A stretch of DNA of 64,000 nucleotides, taken from Kangiella sp. HZ709. GTDB lineage: Bacteria > Pseudomonadota > Gammaproteobacteria > Enterobacterales > Kangiellaceae. This document shows positions 8,320 to 18,746 of this stretch, piece by piece (positions within the stretch are counted from its first letter, which is position 1; each line of letters begins with the position of its first letter). A program made the position numbers and the translations under genes. The notes under the pieces were generated by a model, which was not told the origin of the DNA, ran no database searches, and saw only the letters and a list, made by a program, of their open reading frames with translations. The DNA is taken from NCBI RefSeq assembly GCF_009674675.1, contig NZ_WKJC01000001.1, positions 1,433,031-1,497,030 on the forward strand. Reading direction: 5' to 3'.

Positions 8320-9036
8320 ATGAGACCTAGCGGCCGCAGTAGCAACCAATTACGACCAGTCACCATTACTCGTAACTTCACCAAACATGCCGAAGGTTCG
8401 GTTTTAATTGAGTTTGGAGAAACTAAAGTCTTATGTAATGCCAGCGTTGAAGAGGGTGTACCCCGCTTTTTGAAAGGCAAAGGGCAAGGCTGGATCACAG
8501 CTGAATATGGCATGCTGCCTCGCTCTACTCACTCGCGCATGAGACGCGAAGCAAGCAGCGGAAAGCAAGGCGGGCGCACTTTAGAAATCCAGCGATTAAT
8601 TGGGCGTTCTTTACGCGCGGCGGTTGATATGAGTCAATTAGGCGAAAACACCATCTACATTGATTGTGATGTGATCCAAGCCGACGGCGGAACTCGAACG
8701 GCATCTATTAGCGGTGCTTGTGTTGCGCTACATGATGCGCTAACTCATATGCGAAATAAAGGTATCCTAAAAACCAACCCTATGAAGCACTGGATCGGCG
8801 CCATTTCGGTAGGCATCTATAAAGGCACTCCTGTTTTAGATTTAGATTACCCTGAAGATTCTGAGGCCGAAACCGATATGAATATTGTGATGGATGAAAA
8901 TGGTGGATTTATCGAACTGCAAGGAACCGCAGAAGCCGAGCCCTTTTCTGGCGATGAATTAATGGCATTATTGGATTTAGGTAAGCAAGGGATCAGAGAA
9001 ATCTTTGATCTTCAGAAACAAGCTATTTCTAATTAA
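8320..9036 (+). CDS. rph: Ribonuclease PH
   Basis: Phosphorolytic 3'-5' exoribonuclease that trims tRNA 3' ends, 238 aa, the usual full length. It opens with [16 protein letters not shown]. It contains the RNase PH core with [17 protein letters not shown], then [17 protein letters not shown] and [16 protein letters not shown], which carries the phosphate- and metal-binding residues. The C-terminus is intact, unlike the frameshifted rph of E. coli K-12. The ribosome site AGGA lies 8 bp before the ATG. A hairpin terminator follows at 9050. Confidence 0.97.
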   Translation: MRPSGRSSNQLRPVTITRNFTKHAEGSVLIEFGETKVLCNASVEEGVPRFLKGKGQGWITAEYGMLPRSTHSRMRREASSGKQGGRTLEIQRLIGRSLRAAVDMSQLGENTIYIDCDVIQADGGTRTASISGACVALHDALTHMRNKGILKTNPMKHWIGAISVGIYKGTPVLDLDYPEDSEAETDMNIVMDENGGFIELQGTAEAEPFSGDELMALLDLGKQGIREIFDLQKQAISN

Positions 9037-9049
9037 GCAATAACTGAAG

Positions 9050-9078
9050 GATGGGTTATCCACCACAACCCATCTTTT
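9050..9078 (+). terminator. Terminator between rph and the convergent hypothetical gene
   Basis: GATGGGTT (9050-9057) pairs with AACCCATC (9067-9074) across a 9-base loop and is followed by TTTT. Confidence 0.7.
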
Positions 9079-9084
9079 AATATA

Positions 9085-9462
9085 TTATATGAATTGTAAA
9101 TTAATATAGTTTAGTTCTAAACCTGATTTACACTTGTTCCAACTAAATTCAAGCAAAACTTTCTCTTCTTTAAATTGGTAATTTACCTCTACGCCATCAT
9201 CAAAATGAGAGTATATTTCAGCATATAACGGTAAAATATCATTAGGCTTAATAGGTACTGCTAATTCATTAGTTTTAACGATGACATTATCCACATATAT
9301 TTTTCCCTTACTATAGAACTCAGCAAACCTAACACTGATATTTTTAATAATAGAATTTTCTACATAATATGAAATATAGCCAGATTCATAATTGCCTTCC
9401 TTTTTATCTAAAGCTCCGCCTAGAGAAAACTTATTAATTGATAGTGTATCTAAATTCAACAT
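9085..9462 (-). CDS. Hypothetical protein, 125 aa
   Basis: I do not recognise the family. The protein is soluble, without signal peptide or membrane helix, and looks rich in beta strands (alternating hydrophobic residues throughout, e.g. ISVRFAEFYSKGKIYVDNVIV). Codons look more AT-rich than those of neighbouring housekeeping genes. A purine-rich AGAGAG lies 7 bp upstream of the ATG, supporting the start. It lies 22 bp downstream of trkH on the same strand, so it may be read with the trk genes, or it may be a separate acquired gene. Confidence 0.6.
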   Translation of the reverse strand: MLNLDTLSINKFSLGGALDKKEGNYESGYISYYVENSIIKNISVRFAEFYSKGKIYVDNVIVKTNELAVPIKPNDILPLYAEIYSHFDDGVEVNYQFKEEKVLLEFSWNKCKSGLELNYINLQFI

Positions 9463-9484
9463 TATTAGTCTCTCTTAGAATGCT

Positions 9485-10933
9485 TTACCTTCTCCAGAAA
9501 TAAGGCGTAAACAATACTAACAAAGTGAAGATTTCTAAACGTCCTAACAACATGGCAAAGCTTAAGACATATTTAGATAAGTCGGAAAGCCCACTGTAGT
9601 TAAGCGCGACTTCTCCTAAACCAGGACCAAGATTATTCATACAGGCCGCTACTGCTGAGAATGCCGTGATCTGATCAAGTCCATCAGCAATCAAGATCAA
9701 CATTAATATCACAAATAGGGCAACGTAAGTTGCAAAGAAACCCCATACCGATTGCACCACTCTGTCAGATACTGACTCTCTACCCAGCTTAATCAGAAAA
9801 ACACCATTGGGATGAATCAATCGCTTAATCTCGCGAACACCTTGCTTGAATAGCAATAATACTCGAACAACTTTCATACCGCCTGCAGTTGATCCCGCAC
9901 AACCACCAGCAAAACTGGCGAAGATTAATAATACCGGTAAGAAAATTGGCCACGTATGGAATTCAGTGGTCGCAAAACCGGTAGTCGTCGCAATCGAAAT
10001 GGTATGGAAAATTCCGTTAACTACGGAATCACTAAAGTTGAACAACCCGTAACCCAGTAAAACAAAAATACAACACAATGAAATTAAACTTAGGAATAAA
10101 AGATAACCTTTAAACTCGGGATCTTTTAAATAAGGTTTGATACTCAATCGCTTAAAGGCAACAAAGTGCAACGCAAAGTTCACACCTGCTACTAACATAA
10201 AAAAGCTACAAATTAATTCAATCGCATTGGAGTCGAAATAACCAATGCTCGCATCGTGAGTAGAAAAGCCACCGATGGCGATAGTAGAAAAGCTGTGTGC
10301 AATGGCATCAAATGGCTCCATGCCTGCTAACCAATAAGCCAGCGCACAAGCAATGGTTAAGCCTAAATAGATATACCACAGGGCTTTTGCGGTTCCAGCA
10401 ATTCTTGGAGTTAATTTATTGTCCTTCATTGGACCGGGAGTTTCCGCCCGATAAAGCTGCATACCACCGATTCCAAGCATCGGTAAAATGGCAACCGCTA
10501 AAACGATAATTCCCATACCGCCGAGCCATTGCAATTGTTGTCGATAAAACAAGATGGCATGCGGCAAATCATCGAGTCCACTGATGACCGTCGCTCCGGT
10601 CGTTGTCAGCCCGGAAAAAGATTCAAATACCGCATTAGCCAAAGACAGATTTAACCCATCAGTCAATAATAGAGGTACCGAACCAAACAGACTTAAGACA
10701 GTCCAGAATAAAACTACAATTAAAAAACCATCGCGGATTTTTAATTCGGCTCGACCTTTACGGTTGGCGAAGTAAAGTGAAAAGCCTGTAATCAGTGAGA
10801 TAAAGAAAGTGGTGAAAAATGCTGTGCCACCGCCATCTTTATAAATATAAGAAACCACAATGGGCGGCATCATGGTCAAACTGAATATCATCAGTAATAA
10901 ACCAAGAAAGCGGAAAATGGTGGTGAACTGCAT
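9485..10933 (-). CDS. trkH: Trk potassium uptake protein TrkH
   Basis: Potassium-conducting inner-membrane subunit of the Trk system, 482 aa, the normal size. It shows the repeated M1-P-M2 architecture with selectivity-filter segments SGLTTTGATVISGL, FSTIAIGGFSTHD, TISIATTTGFATTEF and CMNNLGPGLGEVA. The terminal helix ends in LVLFTPYFWRR. It starts 12 bp after the end of trkA, so TrkH and its cytoplasmic NAD(H)-binding regulator are co-transcribed. Confidence 0.96.
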   Translation of the reverse strand: MQFTTIFRFLGLLLMIFSLTMMPPIVVSYIYKDGGGTAFFTTFFISLITGFSLYFANRKGRAELKIRDGFLIVVLFWTVLSLFGSVPLLLTDGLNLSLANAVFESFSGLTTTGATVISGLDDLPHAILFYRQQLQWLGGMGIIVLAVAILPMLGIGGMQLYRAETPGPMKDNKLTPRIAGTAKALWYIYLGLTIACALAYWLAGMEPFDAIAHSFSTIAIGGFSTHDASIGYFDSNAIELICSFFMLVAGVNFALHFVAFKRLSIKPYLKDPEFKGYLLFLSLISLCCIFVLLGYGLFNFSDSVVNGIFHTISIATTTGFATTEFHTWPIFLPVLLIFASFAGGCAGSTAGGMKVVRVLLLFKQGVREIKRLIHPNGVFLIKLGRESVSDRVVQSVWGFFATYVALFVILMLILIADGLDQITAFSAVAACMNNLGPGLGEVALNYSGLSDLSKYVLSFAMLLGRLEIFTLLVLFTPYFWRR

Positions 10934-10945
10934 CGAGTTTATACT

Positions 10946-12319
10946 CTAAAAATAAGTAACATTGACTTGGAACAGGCGTTCAACGTCATGGATATAGGCT
11001 TTATCCACCATGAATAAAATCACATGATCATATTCGCGAATAATGACATTATCATGGGCGATCAACACTTTGCCGTCTCGTACCAAAGCGCCGATAGTGG
11101 TTCCAGGTGGCAGTGGTACCTCGCTAATGGCTCTGCCGATCACCAGTGAGCTTTGTTCATTGCCACGAGCCACAGCCTCAATCGCTTCTGCAGCCCCGCG
11201 TCTTAACGAATAAACATTCGAGACTAATCCACGGCGAATATGCTTTAACAAACTACCAATAGTTACTTGCTGTGGTGAAATTGCAATATCAATTTCATGC
11301 CCTTGGATTAAATCCACGTAAGCAGGACGATTAATCAACACCATGGTTTTCTTAACGCCCATACGTTTAGCTAACATGGCAGACATAATATTGGCTTCAT
11401 CATCGTTGGTTACTGCGACAAACAAATCAAAATCTTTGATGTTCTCATCATCCAACAAATCTTGATCTGAAATATCGCCATGCAACACTAAACTGTCTTG
11501 CAAAGTATCCGCTAAGTGCTGAACTCTCTGCGCATCGCGCTCAATAATTTTAACCTGCATATCTTTTTCAAGATTTAGTGCCAAGCCCTTACCAATGTTA
11601 CCACCGCCAGCAATCATCACCCGCTCATAATCTTTTTCTAAACGCTGCAACTCACTCATCACAGCTCGAATATGTTTTTTATCTGCGAGGAAAAATACCT
11701 CGTCATCTGCTTCGATAATAGTGTGCCCTGTCGGCACAATTGGTTGACCGCGTCTAAATATTGCCGCAACTCGAGTATCCACATTAGGCAAGTGCTCGCG
11801 TAATTCAGATAAAGCATTGCCCACTAAAGGACCGCCATAATAAGCGCGAACTGCCACTAATCGAAGCGCTCCTTCTGCGAAATCTAAAACCTGAAAAGCA
11901 CCTGGATTTTCAATTAAGCGTGTGACGTAATTGGTGACCAATTGTTCAGGACTAATAACCACATCTACTGGAATATGGTTGTCTTCAAATAAATTCGGGA
12001 ACGAGTGATAATTTTGAGAACGGATACGAGCGATTTTTTTAGGTGTTTGAAACAGGGTATGAGCAATCTGACAAGCCATCATATTGACTTCATCACTGTT
12101 TGTCACAGCCACCAACATATCCGCATCATCAATACCTGCTTTATAGAGCACATTAGGATGAGCGCCGTGACCGACAATGGTTCTTAAGTCGAGATGATCT
12201 TGAATATCACGCAACCGCTTAGCATCGGTATCAATCAGCGTAATATCATTGTCTTCGCCTTCTAAATTCAGTGCCAGGCTCATTCCAACTTGCCCTGCAC
12301 CTAAGATAATAATTTTCAT
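10946..12319 (-). CDS. trkA: Trk potassium uptake regulatory protein TrkA
   Basis: Peripheral cytoplasmic regulator of TrkH, 457 aa, two tandem RCK modules. Rossmann glycine motifs occur at the N-terminus ([17 protein letters not shown]) and near residue 237 ([17 protein letters not shown]), each followed by a RCK_C subdomain (near 140-225 and 370-457). It lies between rsmB and trkH; this def-fmt-rsmB-trkA order is a known gammaproteobacterial cluster. A 113-bp gap separates it from rsmB, so an internal promoter is possible. Confidence 0.97.
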   Translation of the reverse strand: MKIIILGAGQVGMSLALNLEGEDNDITLIDTDAKRLRDIQDHLDLRTIVGHGAHPNVLYKAGIDDADMLVAVTNSDEVNMMACQIAHTLFQTPKKIARIRSQNYHSFPNLFEDNHIPVDVVISPEQLVTNYVTRLIENPGAFQVLDFAEGALRLVAVRAYYGGPLVGNALSELREHLPNVDTRVAAIFRRGQPIVPTGHTIIEADDEVFFLADKKHIRAVMSELQRLEKDYERVMIAGGGNIGKGLALNLEKDMQVKIIERDAQRVQHLADTLQDSLVLHGDISDQDLLDDENIKDFDLFVAVTNDDEANIMSAMLAKRMGVKKTMVLINRPAYVDLIQGHEIDIAISPQQVTIGSLLKHIRRGLVSNVYSLRRGAAEAIEAVARGNEQSSLVIGRAISEVPLPPGTTIGALVRDGKVLIAHDNVIIREYDHVILFMVDKAYIHDVERLFQVNVTYF

Positions 12320-12337
12320 ATATTTATTTTTGGCTCG

Positions 12338-12413
12338 CTTTAGATAGTGCTTTCTTGCACGCCCCTATTTGGCCTATCCCTATATGCTAACCCTATAAGC
12401 CACTTATCTAAAG
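12338..12413. repeat. Separated 9-bp inverted repeat between rsmB and trkA
   Basis: CTTTAGATA (12338-12346) is exactly complementary to TATCTAAAG (12405-12413), with 58 bp between them, filling most of the 113-bp rsmB-trkA gap. It could fold as a large hairpin in the transcript or be two half-sites. Chance is also possible. Confidence 0.3.
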
Positions 12414-12432
12414 GATTTTTTCGTAAAATCGT

Positions 12433-13785
12433 CTATTTATCAAGCGCTTGTTTACTCAACAAACAATAGTAAAAACCATCCATTTGGTTCTGATTAGGTA
12501 GAATTTGCAGTCCTATTGGAGCGTTTGAAAGGCCATTTAAATCAACATCGGTAAAATCTGTACTCAAAAACTCAAGCTTTGCATCTTGGTGTTTTTGCAT
12601 AAAAATTTCGATTTGCTGACTATTTTCTTGTTGCAAAATAGAGCAGGTAGCATAAAGCAGTTTGCCACTCGGTTTTAATGCGCCCCAAGCTGCTTCTAAC
12701 ATAGTCTGCTGAATAGTAACTAATTCATCAATATCCGATTCTCGGCGCAATAACTTTATATCTGGATGCCGACGGATCACTCCAGTAGCGCTGCATGGAA
12801 CATCTAATAAAATTTGATCAAATTCTTCTTCCGTTTCATTTAGATACTCAATCACATCATAACAAATTACCTGCGCATCTAACTCTAGGCGCTCAAGATT
12901 TTCTTCAATCCGCTCACAACGACTATCGTCAATATCTATCGCCGTTAGTTCAAGAGCATTATTAGCAAACTCTAAAAGATGAGCCGTTTTTCCGCCGGGT
13001 GCTGAGCAAGCATCTAAAATCCCCATGCCCTTTTGCGGCTGCAAAATCCAAGCGGATAATTGTGCCGCCGCATCCTGCACCGAAATCCAGCCTTGTTCAA
13101 AATTGGGCAAGGTTGTCACATTGGTCGCTTGTTCCAATACTATCGCGCTTGGCACTAATTGATGCGCTTTAGCATTAAGCTCTTGTTCGGCTAATAATGC
13201 TAAATAATCATCGCGACTGGTTTTGCTTAAATTCACTCGCAAGGTTAATGGCGCTTGCTGATTTGTTGCTTGTAAAATTTGTGCGACCTTGCCCTTATGC
13301 TCTTTTCCGCGATAACTGAGTTTAATGGTATTAATTAACCAGTCTGGAATACTGTATTGAGTATCCCAATTTTTATCTAAGTTTTGATTAATGCTGTCTT
13401 GCTCTCTTAAAAAATTACGCAACACCGCATTAATTAATTTTTTTGCCCAAGGTTTTTTTAACTGCTCAGCAGCTGCGACAGTTTCCGCGATGGCAGCGTG
13501 GTCTGGAATTCGCGTGTATTGCAATTGATATAAACCAATCACCAATAGACATAAAATATCCGCGTCTTTATTACGCAAAGGTTTTTGCATCAACAAATTA
13601 GCTGCAGCACTTAAGCGAATAAAATAACGACAAGCATTTAAAACTAGCGACTTACACAAAGATAAGTCGTTAGGATTTTCAAACTCGATTTGCATTAGCA
13701 AATCATTTGCAGAGCGCCCATCAACAACAATTTGCGCCAACATCTTGGCGGCATGGGAACGAATTTGGCTATTATTCAGCGGCAT
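12433..13785 (-). CDS. rsmB: 16S rRNA (cytosine-967 C5) methyltransferase RsmB
   Basis: SAM-dependent m5C967 methyltransferase of 16S rRNA, 450 aa. An N-terminal NusB-like RNA-binding domain (about 5-135) is followed by the RsmB/NOP methyltransferase domain. The SAM-binding motif is LDACSAPGGKTAHLLE. The two cysteines of the m5C mechanism are in DVPCSATGVIRRHPD and LYATCSILQQEN. Its first base overlaps the stop of fmt, so the two are translationally coupled. Confidence 0.96.
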   Translation of the reverse strand: MPLNNSQIRSHAAKMLAQIVVDGRSANDLLMQIEFENPNDLSLCKSLVLNACRYFIRLSAAANLLMQKPLRNKDADILCLLVIGLYQLQYTRIPDHAAIAETVAAAEQLKKPWAKKLINAVLRNFLREQDSINQNLDKNWDTQYSIPDWLINTIKLSYRGKEHKGKVAQILQATNQQAPLTLRVNLSKTSRDDYLALLAEQELNAKAHQLVPSAIVLEQATNVTTLPNFEQGWISVQDAAAQLSAWILQPQKGMGILDACSAPGGKTAHLLEFANNALELTAIDIDDSRCERIEENLERLELDAQVICYDVIEYLNETEEEFDQILLDVPCSATGVIRRHPDIKLLRRESDIDELVTIQQTMLEAAWGALKPSGKLLYATCSILQQENSQQIEIFMQKHQDAKLEFLSTDFTDVDLNGLSNAPIGLQILPNQNQMDGFYYCLLSKQALDK

Positions 13786-14750
13786 TAAGCAATCAAACCA
13801 AATTGCTTACCAACGGCCAATAGTTCTTGTCGTGCTGGAGCATTAAGTAAATCTTTAACTGCCATCATTTTAGAACCAGCCATTTGCATGTGAGTTAGAC
13901 GAAGTAACTTTTCTGAAGTGGCCACTAAAACTCCATCTTTATCCGAACGAATAATAGTGCCAGCGTTTTCATCGGTTATCATGTCCACTACTTCCGCTTT
14001 CCACACCCGGATCGTTTGTCCCTCGAGTTCGGTAGTACACACTGGCCAAGCATTAAAGGCTCGAATTTTTCGTTCAATATTCATTGCACTATCTTGCCAA
14101 TTAATTTGCGCTTCTTGTTTATTCAACTTATGAGCATAGGTCGCTAGTGAGTCGTCTTGAATTTCTGGATGAATGTTTTCAGCAGCGATTTGCTCAATCG
14201 CTTTTGTTAGCAAACTAGCTCCTTGCTCAGCCAGTTTGTCATGTAAGCTTAAACCGGTTTCTTGTTCCGTTATCGGCGTCACCGCTTTTAATAACATAGG
14301 GCCTGTATCCAAACCCGCTTCCATTTGCATAATGGTAACCCCTGATTCAGCGTCGCCCGCTTCGATTGCTCGTTGGATCGGCGCTGCACCTCGCCAACGG
14401 GGTAATAAAGAACCATGCACATTAATGCAGCCCAGCTTGGGAATATCTAATACCGCTTGTGGCAACAATAAGCCATAGGCAACGACCACCATCAGATCTG
14501 CATCATAACTAGCAAGAATGTCTTTAGTTTCTTGTGCTTTAAAATTGACCGGCTGTTCAACTGGAATTGTGCTTTCAAGTGCCAAAGTTTTAACGGGGCT
14601 CATACTCATTTTTTTGCCCCGCCCTGATTGACGATCTGGCTGAGTATAAACCGCGACGACTTTATGTTCCGTAGATGTTGCGCAGTACTCTATTAGTGCT
14701 TGCAAACTGCTTGCAGCAAAATCAGGAGTGCCTGCAAAAATTATATTCAA
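13785..14750 (-). CDS. fmt: Methionyl-tRNA formyltransferase
   Basis: Formylates initiator Met-tRNA using 10-formyl-THF, 321 aa, normal length. The N-terminal formyltransferase Rossmann domain begins MNIIFAGTPDFAA. The catalytic region INVHGSLLPRWRGAAPIQRA is at about 109-128, followed by GVTIMQMEAGLDTGPML. The C-terminal OB-like tRNA-binding domain begins near residue 205. It lies between def and rsmB on the same strand, the standard arrangement of formylation and deformylation genes. Confidence 0.97.
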   Translation of the reverse strand: MNIIFAGTPDFAASSLQALIEYCATSTEHKVVAVYTQPDRQSGRGKKMSMSPVKTLALESTIPVEQPVNFKAQETKDILASYDADLMVVVAYGLLLPQAVLDIPKLGCINVHGSLLPRWRGAAPIQRAIEAGDAESGVTIMQMEAGLDTGPMLLKAVTPITEQETGLSLHDKLAEQGASLLTKAIEQIAAENIHPEIQDDSLATYAHKLNKQEAQINWQDSAMNIERKIRAFNAWPVCTTELEGQTIRVWKAEVVDMITDENAGTIIRSDKDGVLVATSEKLLRLTHMQMAGSKMMAVKDLLNAPARQELLAVGKQFGLIA

Positions 14751-14811
14751 CGATAATTTCCTTGTTTAGGGGTTGAGCTTAGATTCTGAGTATGAACCTT
14801 CAGCAGATGTA

Positions 14812-15327
14812 TTAAGCTCTTAGCTTTTTCTTTTGTTGTTTTTCTAGCATTGAGCGAATACGGCGCTGCTTTAGTGGCGACAAATAATCCACAAACACAA
14901 TACCTTCGATGTGATCATGTTCATGCTGAATCGCAATCGCTAAAAATTCATCCGTATCAATCTCGAAAGGTTTGCCATGACGATCTAATGCCTGGATTTT
15001 AATACCCTTGGCACGTTCCACTTTAGTATAGATACCCGGAAAAGATAGACAGCCTTCTTCATTGGTCACCAAATCGCGTTTCTCAACAATTTTAGGATTA
15101 ATAAAGACAAGTGGCTCAGACTTATCTTCGGACAAATCAATAATGAAAAGCCGTTTATGATAATCAACTTGGGTCGCAGCAAGGCCAATACCCGGCGCTG
15201 CATACATAGTCTCAAACATATCGTCAATTTGCTTTTGCAAGGCATCGCTGAACTCTTCAGGCAAAATTTCTTTTGCCTTAGTTTTCAGTCTTGGATCGGG
15301 ATATTCTAAAATTTCTAAAATTGCCAT
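14812..15327 (-). CDS. def: Peptide deformylase
   Basis: Metallo-enzyme that removes the N-formyl group from nascent proteins, 171 aa from the chosen ATG ([15 protein letters not shown]). An upstream GTG would add 12 residues not typical of the family. All three motifs are present: [14 protein letters not shown] (metal Cys) and QHEHDHIEG (metal His pair and catalytic Glu). It is the first gene of the def-fmt-rsmB-trkA-trkH run and is divergent from the ankyrin-like gene across about 100 bp. Confidence 0.97.
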   Translation of the reverse strand: MAILEILEYPDPRLKTKAKEILPEEFSDALQKQIDDMFETMYAAPGIGLAATQVDYHKRLFIIDLSEDKSEPLVFINPKIVEKRDLVTNEEGCLSFPGIYTKVERAKGIKIQALDRHGKPFEIDTDEFLAIAIQHEHDHIEGIVFVDYLSPLKQRRIRSMLEKQQKKKLRA

Positions 15328-15433
15328 TGAATTGGGTATAATAAAGCCAAATATTAATATCACTATGATAATAAAATGTGGGTCTAAAGACCATTGATTT
15401 CAATGGTTTCCCTTAATAATAGGTTTGTATCCT

Positions 15434-17365
15434 TTGAAAAAAGCACTCTTAGCGCTCAGTTTAATTTTAATCTTTGGCTTGATGTTCTATCTCACTAAGC
15501 CCAATAACAAAGATTTTATAGTTAGCAGCTATAATCATTCCGATACCACTGCAAGTGCTTCAATCACTAGCCCACCAGTAAATAGCATTAAACCCGTGAC
15601 TATCGATACAGCCAGTTGCGATACTGATGAGCTATTTGCTGCTTTAGATCAACTCAAACAACAACGTAATGATTCTATAAAGGCTTTAATTTCCGCCGAT
15701 TTAGAAGCAAAGCAGCTCAGTGATATGGTCAAAACACACCTACGCGACCATCAATTATCGCAAGAGATTTATACTCAAGAATTGCCCGTTATAGCTAATA
15801 CAACTCCTGACCAAGAAAGTTTGAATCTATTTCGAAATCAAAGAGAGAAAATTGAAGATTTAATGATGTCTGCCTGGGCTGGTCAATCCGACGAATCGAT
15901 TGATCAGTTTTTAAAAGGCGAATTAGCTCCATTGAATCCTGATTCTAAATTGCATAAACATTTTCTTATTAACTTGATTGCGATGAGTGGTGAAAAGCAA
16001 ACCCTTGATGCTATTAATAAACTATTTACCGAAGATGGGCCTTTAGACCCAGAAGTTGCTCCCGCCATTATTACCGCAGTCGATGACCCTAAGTCCTTAA
16101 AGCAGTTTCTTGGAAGAGTAACTGACATTAATAAGCCCGTTAGTAATAATGGTTTTTTTATGAACTCCAATCGCACCAAACCATTATTGCAGACGGCTAT
16201 GAATAATAAAAAGGTAGCAGCCGCTGAGATACTACTGGAATTAGGTGTTAAGCCCAGCACCGACAACAATCGTATTTCATTCAACTATTTTTTTCGCAAC
16301 AACCCGGATGGCATTGGCTTGCTCAATAAGCTTTTAGATCGTGGCTACCAACCTATGAATGCTTCTTCTGCGGAAAACTTTGCTCATCAGCTGCAAGAAC
16401 AACATCCAGATTTAGCAGCGAGAGTGACGGCAATTGGCGCTCAAATGAAACAGCAACAAGCCAATAATTTTGCTAATTTGCCGCAAGATTTCAAAGAAAT
16501 TATCGATGAGTTTAAGGCGCAACATGTTCCTTTGAATAAGCAATATTTAGAGTGCATAGCTAATAACAGTAGTCGAAAGCCCGCAATCCCGCCTTATCAA
16601 CCTATCGACACGGCCAAAATTGAAGCTGATATCGATCAAATGGTGATGCAGAAAATCCAATATGAGCAAATCATTGCTTCTCTGGCAGCCATTAACAAAG
16701 AAACCGTTGAACATGGTTATCGTTACTTAAGACGATTGCGCAACACTCAAAATGTCAGTCGTTCTGATATGCAGTCGATGACCCAAGAAGTTAGAACTTT
16801 AATTGGAATGATGCGTAAAGAGCAATGGACTGAAATGGTAGAGTTTCTGCAAAAAAGTCCTATTGACGCCAACTGGGAGATCACTCCAGCAACCATGGTT
16901 GGCGCCATGATTGATAAAAATGCTCCAGAATCCGCCATTATTCAAATGGTCCGAATTAGCGATAAAAGTGACGTTAAATTACTAAATCAATCCCTGCAAA
17001 AACCAGAGTTGCTAAAAAGGCTGGCTGGCTATGGTTTCAATTTGAATGCCACCGGCGTTTCTAATAAAAACCTTTTTTATCAAGTGGTTAGGAGAAACAT
17101 GGAGAGCCATATTGATTTTTTAGTAGCACAAGGTGTCGCGCTAACTTCTGATCCCTATGGCTATGATGCACTGGATATGCTTTTAAGGAAGTCATACGTT
17201 TCTGAAAACCTCTATAAAAAGCTAAATGCCATTGGTTTTCCTTTAACCGAGCATCATTTGGACTATACGCTTTACTTAAAAACTTATTATCCGCAGCGCT
17301 ATGAAAAAATAATCGCCGCATGGCCTGATCTAGAAGTTGAAGGCGAATGGAAGCCAAAAAGCTAA
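15434..17365 (+). CDS. Membrane-anchored or exported ankyrin-like protein of unknown function
   Basis: A 643-aa protein starting with a hydrophobic segment (MKKALLALSLILIFGLMFYLTK), a signal anchor or uncleaved signal peptide. The rest is polar and mostly helical. Ankyrin-like units are visible, e.g. LLQTAMNNKKVAAAEILLELGVKPS (given in part) near residue 255 and IGLLNKLLDRGYQPMNA just after, with further weak units near 500-600. I prefer the TTG at 15434, which has AGG 10 bp upstream; the frame also allows a TTG at 15425. It sits between def and the LysM/dprA cluster, where most relatives have no such gene. No function can be assigned. Confidence 0.75.
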   Translation: MKKALLALSLILIFGLMFYLTKPNNKDFIVSSYNHSDTTASASITSPPVNSIKPVTIDTASCDTDELFAALDQLKQQRNDSIKALISADLEAKQLSDMVKTHLRDHQLSQEIYTQELPVIANTTPDQESLNLFRNQREKIEDLMMSAWAGQSDESIDQFLKGELAPLNPDSKLHKHFLINLIAMSGEKQTLDAINKLFTEDGPLDPEVAPAIITAVDDPKSLKQFLGRVTDINKPVSNNGFFMNSNRTKPLLQTAMNNKKVAAAEILLELGVKPSTDNNRISFNYFFRNNPDGIGLLNKLLDRGYQPMNASSAENFAHQLQEQHPDLAARVTAIGAQMKQQQANNFANLPQDFKEIIDEFKAQHVPLNKQYLECIANNSSRKPAIPPYQPIDTAKIEADIDQMVMQKIQYEQIIASLAAINKETVEHGYRYLRRLRNTQNVSRSDMQSMTQEVRTLIGMMRKEQWTEMVEFLQKSPIDANWEITPATMVGAMIDKNAPESAIIQMVRISDKSDVKLLNQSLQKPELLKRLAGYGFNLNATGVSNKNLFYQVVRRNMESHIDFLVAQGVALTSDPYGYDALDMLLRKSYVSENLYKKLNAIGFPLTEHHLDYTLYLKTYYPQRYEKIIAAWPDLEVEGEWKPKS

Positions 17366-17567
17366 TAGAGTGTGATTAAGTTGTAGTAATTTCGCAAGAA
17401 ATGTTGATAAGATGATGATCCTAAAAGATTTTAATGGTAACTTTACTGTTAGTAAAATGCCCTAAATGGGATCTTGTGGCATTTCCTCTTGGCTTTTAAT
17501 TGAGGTATAGTAAGGCGCAAGGGGAATATTAAATTCTAATAGACAGGAACCGAATAAAAGGAAAGTC

Positions 17568-18617
17568 ATGAATAAATTACTAGTGTCTGTTGTTGCATCA
17601 GCAACATTATTAATGGGGGCCATGGTCAATTCAGCACAAGCCGCTGAGTTAAAGGCAGATCATCCGGATACCTACGTGGTCAAGAAAGGCGATACTTTAT
17701 GGGATATTTCTGGTCGTTTCTTACAAAAGCCATGGCATTGGCCTGAAATCTGGCACGTTAATCCAGAAATTGGCAACCCGCATCTAATCTTCCCCGGGGA
17801 CATTCTAAAATTAGTATATATCGATGGTAAGCCTTATTTGGTCAAAGCCTCAAACGGTACTATCAAATTACGCCCGCAAGCACGCATATTATCTGAGGGT
17901 GATGCCATTAACACGATTCCGCTGGATATGATTCGTCCTTACTTGATCGACGAAGTGGTGGTTGATGAAAGCACTTTTGATACGGCGCCATATGTAGTTG
18001 CACATGACGATGAAAGAGTCATTGCTGGCGGATTCGATGATCGTTTATATCTTCGTAACCTCAATACTGAAGCCGGTGCTTCTTATGGCGTTTACCGAAA
18101 AGGCAAAGTTTACCGAAGCCCTGGTTCTGAAGAAATTTTGGGAGTAGAAGCACGTTACCTTGCCAATGGCCATATTATGCGCACTGGCGATCCAGCCACC
18201 ATGGACATAAAAAAATCACGTCTTGAAATTCTAGAAGGTGATGTAGCGCTTCCTAGAAATGAAGATCCATTACCACCTGTGTTCGCTCCGCGCGCTCCTA
18301 GTTTTGACGTCAAGGCCAACATCATTTCAGTTTATGGTGGCGTTAGCCAAATAGGACAATACAATATTGTAGTGCTGGATAAAGGTGCTCGCGAAGGTAT
18401 TGAAACTGGTCATGTATTATCTATCTATCAAAAAGGTCGTGTAGTAGAGGACAAAATTGCTGCAAAACGCGGCGCTGAAGTCACTAGTATAACCTTGCCT
18501 GAAGAACGAGCTGGCGAATTAATGGTATTTAGAACTTTCGACAAAGTCAGTTTGGCATTAGTCATGAGCGCAACACGCCCTGTTCACTTAAACGATGTTG
18601 CAAAAAACCCTTACTAG
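17568..18617 (+). CDS. Secreted LysM peptidoglycan-binding protein
   Basis: A 349-aa exported protein with a signal peptide (1-25, cleavage after AQA). A LysM domain lies at about 35-85 (YVVKKGDTLWDISGRFLQKPWHWPEIW is its core, shortened here in part; it ends at GDILKL). The remaining 260 residues are of unknown fold but conserved in this gene position. LysM proteins bind septal or sidewall peptidoglycan. The gene is the one usually found directly upstream of dprA, divergent from def. A good ribosome site (AAAGGAAAG) precedes the ATG. Confidence 0.9.
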   Translation: MNKLLVSVVASATLLMGAMVNSAQAAELKADHPDTYVVKKGDTLWDISGRFLQKPWHWPEIWHVNPEIGNPHLIFPGDILKLVYIDGKPYLVKASNGTIKLRPQARILSEGDAINTIPLDMIRPYLIDEVVVDESTFDTAPYVVAHDDERVIAGGFDDRLYLRNLNTEAGASYGVYRKGKVYRSPGSEEILGVEARYLANGHIMRTGDPATMDIKKSRLEILEGDVALPRNEDPLPPVFAPRAPSFDVKANIISVYGGVSQIGQYNIVVLDKGAREGIETGHVLSIYQKGRVVEDKIAAKRGAEVTSITLPEERAGELMVFRTFDKVSLALVMSATRPVHLNDVAKNPY

Positions 18618-18686
18618 TCGTTAGTTGTGATTAGAAAGTAATTTCTGACAAGCAATACAGAGATTACTCACAACAGAAACATCAAC

Positions 18687-18714
18687 AAAGCGGAGCCAAA
18701 TGGCTCCGTTTTTG
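18687..18714 (+). terminator. Terminator between the LysM gene and dprA
   Basis: CGGAGCCA and TGGCTCCG form an 8-bp stem (18691-18708) followed by TTTTT. A TATAAT (18715-18720) lies directly behind it and may be the -10 of a dprA promoter, though no clear -35 is visible. Confidence 0.8.
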
Positions 18715-18746
18715 TATAATAGCCAAATACTTATTCACCCTAACTC

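Noticed and set aside
9846-10052. Plus-strand open frame inside trkH
   Set aside because: It is antisense to a clear trkH coding region and has no protein-family character; a shadow frame.
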